DNA of 64,000 nt from JAYYZW01 sp965217605. Lineage in GTDB: Bacteria; Pseudomonadota; Gammaproteobacteria; Ga0077536. This document shows positions 44,632-51,823 of this stretch, piece by piece (the stretch's first letter is position 1; each line of letters starts with the position of its first letter). Where the stretch lies: NCBI GenBank assembly GCA_965217605.1, contig CBDCJB010000017.1:335483-399482 (forward strand), given 5' to 3'. Below the pieces are notes generated by a model. That model searched no databases, was not told where the DNA came from, and saw nothing but the letters and a program-made list of their open reading frames with translations. Made by a program: the position numbers and the translations under genes.

Positions 44632-44660
44632 GAAGAAATGGGGTCAGACCCCTTTTCTTC
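44632..44660. repeat. Short GGGGTC-type palindrome
   Basis: 14-bp arms GAAGAAATGGGGTC and GACCCCTTTTCTTC with one mismatch and a 1-bp centre. It shares AATGGGGTC with the larger inverted repeat at 22150-22242. It lies between convergent genes and overlaps the stop codon of the minus-strand gene at 44659. Confidence 0.8.
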
Positions 44661-45756
44661 ACAAACCCTGTAGCTTGTTCTCCGGCTGCGCCCAATCGGG
44701 GTCTTCTTTCGTCACTAGATCGGGGATCCAGAACTGAAACTTGCACGTTTTATCGCCGCGCATCTTGACGGTATCCCAATTGACCTCACCATCGGGGTGG
44801 AAGCCCTTGACCAGACCGCGATGATTCTCGACGTCGTACAGGTAACCCATCGCCATGCCGCGGTGGCCTTCTTCCGCCCACACGTGCGCCAGCGGGCAAT
44901 AGGTGCATTCCGCCGCCCACACGCCGGGTGAGGCGCGCGTTTCGCCGCGGAACACGAAGACCGCCTCGCCCGGGTCGCGTTCCTGCAGCTCCTCGAACCA
45001 GGTCGTGAAATTGATCGGCTTGCCCTTGGCCTCCGCGCGTTCGCGGAGCTCGCGGCCGCGCGCCAGACCGAATTCGTAGAGCGCTTCCTTGAGTACCATC
45101 TCACCGTTGTCGGGAAAATCCTCTGTCAACTGGAAACCGACGTACATCTGCAGCGCCGCAAAGACGCCGAAGGTGCGCCGGTTCATCTGTATGGATACCA
45201 GGCGATCGTCGAAGACGTCCTCGAATGTGGCCGCACGCGGCGCCGTTGACTCGCCCGGGCAGCTCCAGGTGATGGCCCATGGCGTATCCGGTTGATCCGG
45301 TATCGCGCCGAATTCCACGCTGGTGTCATCGCCGTAGCCCTCGGCAATCCCGGGCAGCATGTTGCGCCAGAACGGCACCAGCATCTCTCCGCCATCATGG
45401 GTCTTGTAGTATTCGCTGCCGGGCACGGTTGGCAGGTCGAGCGTCGCGCGCGAAGGACTGCCGCTGATCTTGACGGGCCCGCTCAGCGACGACACCATGA
45501 ATTCGGCCGAATCCCAATTGCCGAGGAGTGACAGCGCGTCGCGGCCGTCGGCAAACGATTCGGGCTTATCGCGCAGGTGCTGGCCGCGGTAATAGCCATA
45601 GCGCCTAATGCCTTTTTCCAGGGACTCAAGTCCCGCGCCGACGAGGTGCGTCGACGCCGCCGCGTGCAGGGTGTGAAGTAACAGCCACTGGTAATCGTGC
45701 ATCGTGATCATGGACGCGATGCGAGCGTCGCGGTCGGCTTCGTCGTTGGCGGCCAT
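44659..45756 (-). CDS. Protein resembling L-2-amino-thiazoline-4-carboxylic acid hydrolase
   Basis: 365-aa cytoplasmic protein. The C-terminal part carries CTYCPLAHVWAEEGHRGM...VKMRGDKTCKFQF, the pattern (Cys motif, Asp/Val strands, final gD-C-F-F) seen in the ATC-hydrolase-like family. The N-terminal half (ITMHDYQWLLLHTLHAAAS, RRYGYYRGQHLRD) is not recognised and is longer than usual for that family. Function is therefore tentative. It is divergent from the VOC gene, with a 180-bp intergenic region. Confidence 0.5.
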   Translation of the reverse strand: MAANDEADRDARIASMITMHDYQWLLLHTLHAAASTHLVGAGLESLEKGIRRYGYYRGQHLRDKPESFADGRDALSLLGNWDSAEFMVSSLSGPVKISGSPSRATLDLPTVPGSEYYKTHDGGEMLVPFWRNMLPGIAEGYGDDTSVEFGAIPDQPDTPWAITWSCPGESTAPRAATFEDVFDDRLVSIQMNRRTFGVFAALQMYVGFQLTEDFPDNGEMVLKEALYEFGLARGRELRERAEAKGKPINFTTWFEELQERDPGEAVFVFRGETRASPGVWAAECTYCPLAHVWAEEGHRGMAMGYLYDVENHRGLVKGFHPDGEVNWDTVKMRGDKTCKFQFWIPDLVTKEDPDWAQPENKLQGL

Positions 45757-45938
45757 GGGCGTGTCTCCGTTTCGGGTTTCGATCGAGTATAGCAGGGGCG
45801 CGACGTCGGCCCGCTCGTCAACAGCAAGCAGCCGCGAGGCGTTGGTCGCGCGACGACAGGTCTTATTCGCGCTTAGAATAGGGATTATATGAACGAATCC
45901 AGCCGCGCACGGATGATTCCGTGTGTAAGGAGACGCCG

Positions 45939-46412
45939 ATGATAAAGGGCCTGCACCACAGCGCTTACCGCTGCCGAGACACCGAAGAGACCCGCGCGTT
46001 CTACGAGGGTTTCCTCGGCTTGCCGTTCGTCGAAGCGTTGTGGATCGAAGAATCGAAAACGGGACGCACCACCAACGTCTTGCACTCGTTTTTTCAGATG
46101 GACGACGGTTCCTGCCTAGCCTTTTTCGAGGTGCCGGACGAACCGTTCGAGTTCAAGAACCAACACGATTACGACCTGCATATCGCGCTCACCGTCGAAC
46201 CACCCGTGTTAGATACCATGCTGGCGAAAGGGCAATCGCTCGGGATCGAATCACGCGGGATCGCGGATCATGGCTTCGCCGATTCCATCTATTTCCGCGA
46301 TCCCAACGGCTACGTCGTCGAGCTCTGTACGCCCAAATTCGGTTCGGGGTCCTTCGACGCAGCCAAAGCGAAAGACACGCTCGCGGACTGGCAGCGTTCA
46401 AAAAGCGCCTAG
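45939..46412 (+). CDS. VOC (glyoxalase/dioxygenase-fold) protein
   Basis: 157-aa protein starting at the ATG at 45939, with AAGGAG 6-11 bp upstream. The N-terminal GLHHSAYRCRDTEETRAFYEGFLGLPF and C-terminal DPNGYVVELCTP are the two beta-alpha-beta-beta-beta halves; the metal ligands H6/H7, an Asp/Glu in the middle and E in VELC are present. It could be a glyoxalase, isomerase or extradiol-type enzyme. It overlaps the convergent methyltransferase gene by 4 bp. Confidence 0.85.
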   Translation: MIKGLHHSAYRCRDTEETRAFYEGFLGLPFVEALWIEESKTGRTTNVLHSFFQMDDGSCLAFFEVPDEPFEFKNQHDYDLHIALTVEPPVLDTMLAKGQSLGIESRGIADHGFADSIYFRDPNGYVVELCTPKFGSGSFDAAKAKDTLADWQRSKSA

Positions 46413-47467
46413 ATCCGCGCCTCCAACACCATATTGGTCGGGGTCTCCGTCGCCCGTCGCACGCGTGAGAAACCGGCTTCGGTGAGTATCTCCGTCAGGC
46501 GTTTCTCGCCGGCCTGCGCGCCGAGTCCAAGACCGACTTCCTGCGCCCGTGAGGTCGGCACGCACACCGTGGTCGAGAACCCGTAAAAAATACCCGCCAA
46601 CACGTGCAGGTTATCGGTCAGCGTATCGCCGGCCATCGGCTCGACCAGCATGAAGGTGCCGTCGGGTTTCAATGATTGCCTGATGTGACTCGCGGCGCCG
46701 ACCGGATCGCCCATGTCGTGCAACGCATCGAAGATGCAGGCGAAATCGTAATCGTCGCCGGGAAATCCCTTGGCGGTGACCACCTCGAACTCGGCATTCG
46801 TGACGCCCGCTTCGCGCGCGCTGAGCTTCGCCTTTTCTATCGAGGGCTCGTGAAAGTCGAAGCCGTACACCGTGGAATTCGGGAAGGACTGCGCCATGAG
46901 GATGGTGGACGAGCCCAGGCCGCAGCCGATGTCGGCGACCTTCGCGCCTGCTTTCAGCTTGTCTTCGACGCCGTCGAGCGCCGTGATCCAGTTGTCGGCG
47001 ATATTCGCGACGTAGCCGGGCCGGAAGAATCGATCGGTGCCGCAGAAACAGCAGCCGTCGTGTTCGGACCATGGCCGGCCGCGGCCCGATTGGAATACGT
47101 CCACGGCCGTATCGTGCGTCGCATACTGCCCGACTACGGCCTGAAAGAATCCTTGCATGCACGTCGGCTCACCTTCGTGGGAGAAGATTGCCGCTTGCTC
47201 GGGCGTCAGGCTGAAGGTGTCGTCTTGCGCGTGATAGGTGACGTAGCCCGCCGCCGCGTTCGAGGACAGCCATTCGCGCAGATACCGTGCGTCGACGTTC
47301 GCTTTTTCTGCCAGCGCTTCGTAGCCGCAAGGCCCGATGGCTTCGAGCGCGCTGTACACGCCCGATTGATCGCCGATGTAGGCCATCAACAGACCGACGG
47401 CCCCGCCGACGTCCGTCAGGACCTTGCCCTGGAGTGCTTCAAATTTCGCCTGATCGAAGTTTTCCAT
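46409..47467 (-). CDS. Class I SAM methyltransferase with N-terminal winged helix
   Basis: 352-aa protein. Residues about 20-100 are a winged-helix/dimerisation domain (GPCGYEALAEKANVDARYLREW), as in the Rv2258c-like methyltransferases. The Rossmann domain has VADIGCGLGSSTILMAQSFP with SAM loop, FDFHEPSIEKAK and CIFDALHDMGDP. The C-terminal FMLVEPMAGDTLTDN is typical of small-molecule methyltransferases. It is downstream of the SOI-like gene on the same strand. Substrate unknown. Confidence 0.85.
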   Translation of the reverse strand: MENFDQAKFEALQGKVLTDVGGAVGLLMAYIGDQSGVYSALEAIGPCGYEALAEKANVDARYLREWLSSNAAAGYVTYHAQDDTFSLTPEQAAIFSHEGEPTCMQGFFQAVVGQYATHDTAVDVFQSGRGRPWSEHDGCCFCGTDRFFRPGYVANIADNWITALDGVEDKLKAGAKVADIGCGLGSSTILMAQSFPNSTVYGFDFHEPSIEKAKLSAREAGVTNAEFEVVTAKGFPGDDYDFACIFDALHDMGDPVGAASHIRQSLKPDGTFMLVEPMAGDTLTDNLHVLAGIFYGFSTTVCVPTSRAQEVGLGLGAQAGEKRLTEILTEAGFSRVRRATETPTNMVLEARI

Positions 47468-47486
47468 GTTCTTTCCTTTTTATGTG

Positions 47487-47960
47487 TTAAGCGGTGCGTG
47501 ACAACACGCTCCTGGACGCAACGTATAAAAGATAGACGACGAGGAACACGCTCGGTAAACCGGGTAAGAAACTGATGACGCTGAGTAGGTCCGTCTGTCC
47601 AAGCTGGCTGTCGCCGAGGGTCAGGCCCCGATTGCCCGCCGCATTCCCCACCCAGTAGAAGAACGTGAAGGACCAGGCGATATAGATGAACCCCCAGGCC
47701 GTGACGCGCTCCATCAGCGGACTCAACCGCAGCGTCGGCAAGGCCAGAGCAACCACGATGACTAGCAGGCCGTTGGTTACGCCGCCGGAATGCGCGCGCA
47801 CCCAGCCGTCGTTCGTACCGTAGACCTCGAAGGCGATGATCTTGCCCGGCCAGATCTCCATGCCGCCGATCAGCGAAAACATCAACATGAACCCGGCCAG
47901 CATCGCAGCCAGGACGACCAGCAACCCGTTTCCAATCATGATTCTTTGCAGGCGCTCCAT
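47487..47960 (-). CDS. Styrene-oxide-isomerase-like four-helix membrane protein
   Basis: 157-aa protein with four predicted transmembrane helices and no signal sequence. The segment GWVRAHSGGVTNGLLVIVVALALP aligns by eye with GWARAHSG...NGMMVIAVAFVLP recalled for styrene oxide isomerase StyC; NRGLTLG and DLLSVI also match. The histidine H57 in RAHSG corresponds to the haem-b ligand reported for StyC. The family isomerises epoxides to carbonyls. Whether this protein has that activity is inference. It precedes the winged-helix methyltransferase gene by about 20 bp. Confidence 0.72.
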   Translation of the reverse strand: MERLQRIMIGNGLLVVLAAMLAGFMLMFSLIGGMEIWPGKIIAFEVYGTNDGWVRAHSGGVTNGLLVIVVALALPTLRLSPLMERVTAWGFIYIAWSFTFFYWVGNAAGNRGLTLGDSQLGQTDLLSVISFLPGLPSVFLVVYLLYVASRSVLSRTA

Positions 47961-47977
47961 GATGTTTCTCTCCCGAC

Positions 47978-48051
47978 GTAGCCTGGATGAAGCGTAGCGG
48001 AATCCGGGAACTCAGCGCGGCCCGGATCCCGCTACGCTTCATCCAGGCTAC
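47978..48051. repeat. Palindromic repeat, copy 3
   Basis: 31-bp arms at 47978-48008 and 48021-48051 with one mismatch and a 12-bp loop; arm start GTAGCCTGGATGAAGCG. It belongs to the same family as 3332-3400 and 11319-11389, and lies between the hydrolase remnant and the SOI-like gene. Confidence 0.88.
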
Positions 48052-48056
48052 ATTGT

Positions 48057-48695
48057 TCAGTCGGTTTGTGGTGCCGGGAAAGGCACCGGTATCTCAGGGT
48101 CGTTCGTATCGACGAGTGGAATCAGCGCGCCGCTCGGCAGCGTCGCGTGCCCGGCGATCCAGTCTTTCATCCACTGCGGATCGCTTTCGCACCGCGGATC
48201 GTGCCATGGCAGTAACGCACGCAGCATAAACGGGACGATGTGACGCGCGACCGACCAGAGTTCACGACACACGTCGAGCATAACTTTTGGTTTGTAGAGC
48301 GTGCCGTCTTTTTTGAGTGCGGTAAACATGCCGACTACACCGTATGCAAGCACGTGACTCGAGCCATGGAAGACGCCGAAGGCTCGAGGTAGGTATTGGC
48401 CTGAATAGGCCATGTAAGCATCGAATGCCGCCGTCTTGTGTTCGGTCTCTTCGATCATATGCATCAGCCAGAACGAGGCGATGTGCGGGTTTGTGCCGCC
48501 AAAAAGTTCCGTGCGCTTGTTGATGAACCAATTGGTGAACCCATTGGTCATGCACTCGAACCCGGCGCTGTAGGCGAGGCGCGTGCGCAAGCTCATCTTC
48601 GATACGCGGTCGAAGGTGGCTGCGAGCCGCGCCTCGACAGCGGCGAACTCGGGATAACCGTTGGTCCTCAACAGTTTGTTCAGGCGCGCGTGGCA
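48057..48695 (-). pseudogene. 3' fragment of a PF10118-type predicted metal-dependent hydrolase
   Basis: About 212 codons are open. The segment CHARLNKLLRTNGYPEF, then SAGFECMTNGFTNWFINKRTEL and HMIEETEHKTAAFDAYMAYSG, is the family's conserved C-terminal two-thirds. The fragment begins exactly at the IS3 left end (48696), its first codon being the cysteine before HARLN. The N-terminal 65 or so residues are at 51596-51796. The family usually starts the motif with QEx(2)Hx(3)H, which is cut here. The gene is inactivated. Confidence 0.85.
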
Positions 48696-48736
48696 TGGAG
48701 TTGCCCCGTTTCCGTGGACGGTATGGCGCTTGGGTT

Positions 48737-49585
48737 TCAAGCAGCCTGTTGATAATTATTTTCATAGTTTAGCGGTGATTGCTGACCGAGGGATGAGTGA
48801 CGACGGTGTGGGTTGTACCCGCCTTCGATGAACGCGAAGATCGCCATCTTCGCGTCGGCCTGCGTCTTGAAACTGTGGCGGTCGATGAGTTCGCATTCGA
48901 GCGTCGCGAAGAAGCTCTCGGCCATCGCGTTATCGTAGCAATCGCCGACCGATCCCATCGACGGTTGTACACCCATTAACCGGCAGCGCTTGCCGAAGGC
49001 GAACGAAGTGTACTGGCAGCCCTGGTCACTGTGATGGATCACATTCTTCGGTCGACGCTGCCATAGCGCCATGTTGAGCGCCTCGAGCACGAGCTCAGTG
49101 CGCAGATGCGTCGCCATCGACCCGCCTACGACGCGCCGACTGAATGCATCGACGACAACCGCCAGATACACGAACCCCGCCCACGTCGGCACGTCGGTCA
49201 CGTCAGCAACCCACAGTGCGTCCGGCCGCGAAGCCACGAAGTGACGCTCGACCAGATCCGGCGCCGGGCGGGCATCGTGATCGCGGCGTGTCGTGCGCGT
49301 CCTTGTGCGTCGACTCACCCCGGCCAAACCCCATTCACGCAGCAGCCTGGCGACGCGCTTGCGACCCACGTGCGTCCCCTCATCCGCGCGCTCGGCGTGA
49401 ATACGCGCTGCCCCATAGGTGCCTCGACTCCAGCTGTGGATGGCCTGGATACGGGCCTTGAGTTGCGCGTCGCGCTTCGACCGCGCTGAGGGTTCACGTG
49501 TCCGACACGCGTCGTAGCCACTCGGGGAGACACCGAGTAGCCGGCACATCGGCGCGATCCGGTAGGTGGCCTGATTCACGCTCAT
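48737..49585 (-). CDS. IS3-family transposase OrfB
   Basis: 282-aa DDE catalytic protein. The N-terminal HTH_21 region (GTYGAARIHAERADEG), then the triad in LWVADVTDVPTWAGF, VIHHSDQGCQYTS and DNAMAESFFATLECE, and the end GGYNPHRRHSSLG are typical. Its start overlaps orfA by 4 bp (ATGA), so it is made separately or as a frameshift fusion. Confidence 0.93.
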   Translation of the reverse strand: MSVNQATYRIAPMCRLLGVSPSGYDACRTREPSARSKRDAQLKARIQAIHSWSRGTYGAARIHAERADEGTHVGRKRVARLLREWGLAGVSRRTRTRTTRRDHDARPAPDLVERHFVASRPDALWVADVTDVPTWAGFVYLAVVVDAFSRRVVGGSMATHLRTELVLEALNMALWQRRPKNVIHHSDQGCQYTSFAFGKRCRLMGVQPSMGSVGDCYDNAMAESFFATLECELIDRHSFKTQADAKMAIFAFIEGGYNPHRRHSSLGQQSPLNYENNYQQAA

Positions 49586-49890
49586 GAACGCGAAGATTTC
49601 CTCGAATCGGTCTCCCGAGCGAACCAGGCCGTGGCTTTTGAAAGGATCTCCCGTTCCTCACGTAGCCGCCGATTCTCCCGACGCAGACGCCGCAGTTCTT
49701 CGCGTTCGGCAGTGGTCAGACCGTCGTTGCGGCGACCTTCATCACGGTCGGCCTGCGCGACCCCGTTGCGTACGGTCTGTGCGGTCGGCTCAAACTCGCG
49801 TGCCAGGTCTTCCGAGCTGCGGCCCGCCCGTACCCGTTCGATCATCGGTTGCCGGAAGGCCGGTGGATAGGCAGTTCGTGTTGTGGGCAT
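49582..49890 (-). CDS. IS3-family OrfA (HTH and leucine-zipper protein)
   Basis: 102-aa protein. N-terminal HTH (FRQPMIERVRAGRSSEDLAREF) and a heptad-rich C-terminal coiled coil (LTTAEREELRRLRRENRRL). The start at 49890 has AAGGAGG 8-14 bp upstream. It is the first frame of the IS3 element. Confidence 0.9.
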   Translation of the reverse strand: MPTTRTAYPPAFRQPMIERVRAGRSSEDLAREFEPTAQTVRNGVAQADRDEGRRNDGLTTAEREELRRLRRENRRLREEREILSKATAWFARETDSRKSSRS

Positions 49891-49950
49891 CGTGGAATCC
49901 TCCTTCTAAAAGGGTCAGGTATCCACGAAAGCGGGTCAACTCCAGCCGAG

Positions 49951-50124
49951 TTATTTGTTCTTGTCTTTGGGCTTGTGTCCAGCGCCGTTGGCCACGGCTT
50001 TGACGAACGCATGTCCGTAGGCTGCGCGTTCTTTGCTGGTGGCGTTTTGAGCGGGGCGCACGAAGCGCAGGTCGGCGTCGTAGTCTTTGGGTGGTGCTTT
50101 GGTCTTGGTCTTGCTCTCGGCCAT
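49951..50124 (-). CDS. Small basic hypothetical protein, 57 aa
   Basis: A 57-codon frame begins at the ATG at 50124 with AAGGAG at a good distance upstream. The product starts MAESKTKTKAPPKDYDAD and ends GHKPKDKNK, is rich in Lys and Ala, and has no signal peptide or membrane helix. It lies just outside the IS3 right end and reads toward it. I do not recognise the family. It may be cargo carried in with the inserted block. Confidence 0.55.
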   Translation of the reverse strand: MAESKTKTKAPPKDYDADLRFVRPAQNATSKERAAYGHAFVKAVANGAGHKPKDKNK

Positions 50125-50204
50125 GCGTTGCTCCTTAGTACTGGCGCGATTACCCTACCATCGCTTGAGGCCCGCCGCTACAGGGCTATTGACATTGTTG
50201 CTAG

Positions 50205-50471
50205 AGCCATACCACCCTTGAGAACAAGCACGACTTAGAGAAACGTGTAGATGCTCTGGAAGCACGAATCTTCGATTTGGATCTAATCTGCGCTTTGATG
50301 TTCAACGCTCTTGTCGGAGACAAAACCGATATCAGAGACAACTTTATCGCTACGCTGCGCGACATCTCCAACGGTATCAGCGATGATCGCTTCCTCACCC
50401 CTGATGAACGCGCGGCGCTCAGCAACAACAGTTTTCACGAGGTTGCGGCGAAACTCGTCAGACATAATTGA
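50205..50471 (+). pseudogene. 5'-truncated fragment of an unknown coiled-coil protein
   Basis: An open frame of about 88 codons runs from just after a TAG at 50202 to a stop at 50469-50471. It has no ATG in frame upstream of the middle; a TTG at 50277 is the first plausible start. The N-terminal part LEKRVDALEARIFDLD is coiled-coil-like, and the rest, DDRFLTPDERAALSNNSF, is amphipathic. The codon pattern fits a real protein remnant inside the inserted block rather than noise. Confidence 0.4.
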
Positions 50472-50483
50472 AGGTGTATACAT

Positions 50484-51584
50484 GCAGTGGCCCTCCCGGC
50501 TATGATGAACATAGCTGGGGGGAGCATCTTCCTGCGCGTTGCCGCCAAGCTGTAGCGCAGGGAGCCTACCGAATCAAGTCGGGGTAGCGTAACCGCCGCC
50601 CCACCATCCCTGCAACCATTGATCTCATCTGGTCTCCCGTGTCCAAGGGGCGCTTGTTGTGGCGGCCCGCGAACTCTGTGATGTAGCGGTCCAGGTGCTT
50701 GGGGCTCCTTGTGGTACGTGCCCTTGTGGGCGCGTTTGAATGTCGCCCAAAACGACTCGATACCCTGAGTATGGGCGCGGCCCTTCGTGTACTCTCCTGC
50801 GGAGTGAGTGATCGACTCATGCTCGAAGTACGGCATACGCTTGTATGCGGGGTGCTCGTCCGTGTACACCGTCGCCTCGTGGTGCACGTGGTCTTCGATG
50901 AAGGTTTGCAGGGTTTGAGCGTCGCGCTGTTCGACCACGGTGGCGCGGACTTGGTTGGTCGCACGGTCCTTGATGCCCGCAACCACCGTCTTGCCGCCGG
51001 CCGGGCCTGTGCCCTTGAGCTTCTTGCGCTTCTTGCTGTGCATGTTCGCACGCTTTCCACCGACGAATGTTTCATCAGCCTCAGCCGGACCCATGAAGGG
51101 CATGCCCCACTCTTTGTAGGCTTCGCGCAGTCGGTGAGCCATGAACCACGCCGACTTCTGCGTGATGTCGAGCTCGCGAGAGAGACGCATGCTAGAGACG
51201 CCCTTGATGTTAGTGGTGAACAGGTACATCCCGATGATCCAGCCCCGGAACCCGAGCTTGGAGCCTTCCATCACGGTCCCCGTCTTCAAGCTGAACCGCT
51301 TGGCGCAATGCTTCTCGCGGCAACGATATGCCATCGTCTTGTGCTTGGCGCCGGTCTGCAAGTTGTCCGAGCCGCAGAACGGGCAATGTGGACCATCAGG
51401 CCAGCGGGTCACCATGAAGTATCGCTCTGCAGCCGCTTCGTCGGGGATGTTGTTGAACAGTTGTTGCAAGGACATGCCCTTGCGATAGGCTTTCCCGGGT
51501 CCCTTTCTCATTGAATTCCCTCCTAATCTATGGAAGAAGAGTGCCATGATACAATTCCTATGTCAACCGATTTCGGCACTCTCC
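50484..51584. mobile_element. IS1595-family insertion sequence, degenerate
   Basis: The element is defined by its transposase and by weak inverted ends: GCAGTGGCCC at the left and GGAGAGTGCC at the right (minus strand), with TACAT next to both ends. The exact boundaries and the expected 8-bp target duplication are uncertain. The right boundary must be at about 51584-51596, because the hydrolase fragment resumes there. Confidence 0.55.
50566..51511 (-). pseudogene. IS1595/ISXO2-type transposase with a frameshift
   Basis: The frame starts at the ATG at 51511 after a strong AGGAGGG. The N-terminal zinc ribbon is CPFCGSDN...CREKHCAKRF, and the DDE-like domain includes AEADETFVGGKRANMHSK and IESFWATFKRAHKGTYHK. 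At about 50705-50709 the frame shifts: the rest of the conserved C-terminus (SPKHLDRYITEFAGRHN ... RRLRYPDLIR) is in the next frame. A 2-bp loss in place of a KVSPK-type codon pair would explain it. The protein is probably inactive. Confidence 0.85.
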
Positions 51585-51595
51585 TACATAATTCC

Positions 51596-51796
51596 CATCG
51601 TTTTGATGAGGTACGGCTCCAAATACGGCATGGTCAACGAAAAACCGTTGAACAAATGAGAACGCACGACATGCTCCGGCGCCCAAACCGGGTCGAGGTC
51701 ATCCGGGAACTCGAACGCGAACGGCCGCACAATGATCTCGTCAACGTGCTTGGGTTGGTACTTATACCCCTGGTTGGTCTTGTCCTTTTGCATCAT
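51596..51796 (-). pseudogene. 5' fragment of the same PF10118-type metal-dependent hydrolase
   Basis: Starts at the ATG at 51796. About 67 residues match the family N-terminus: YKYQPKHVDEIIVRPFAFEF, then FPDDLDPVWAPEH and HLFNGFSLTMPYLEPYLIKT. After this the frame enters IS1595 sequence (GIM, stop). Together with 48057-48695 it gives an almost whole protein, but about 30 residues of the middle are missing, so excision alone would not restore it. The LLM monooxygenase gene lies upstream on the same strand. Confidence 0.85.
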
Positions 51797-51823
51797 CTTT
51801 AATTATCGTCCCGCGATCGCCAG

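Larger units (their letters stand above)
48696..49944. mobile_element. IS3-family insertion sequence
   Basis: 1249-bp element. Ends begin TGGAGTTG(C/A)CCCG and continue for about 24 bp with few mismatches on both sides. It encodes two overlapping frames (orfA, orfB). The flanking bases are GCA at the left and GCC at the right, so no clean target duplication is visible, consistent with a rearrangement after insertion. Confidence 0.88.

Noticed and set aside
3332..48051. Repeated palindromes as a CRISPR array
   Set aside because: The copies are dispersed over 45 kb, inverted in themselves, with no spacer array or cas genes.
49582..49585. IS3 orfA/orfB overlap as a damaging frameshift
   Set aside because: Two overlapping frames are the normal IS3 layout.
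48693..49947. 3-bp target duplication of the IS3 element
   Set aside because: Flanks are GCA and GCC, not identical, so no duplication is claimed.
50699..51514. 271-codon plus-strand frame across the IS1595 element
   Set aside because: It is antisense to a transposase with clear zinc-ribbon and catalytic motifs.
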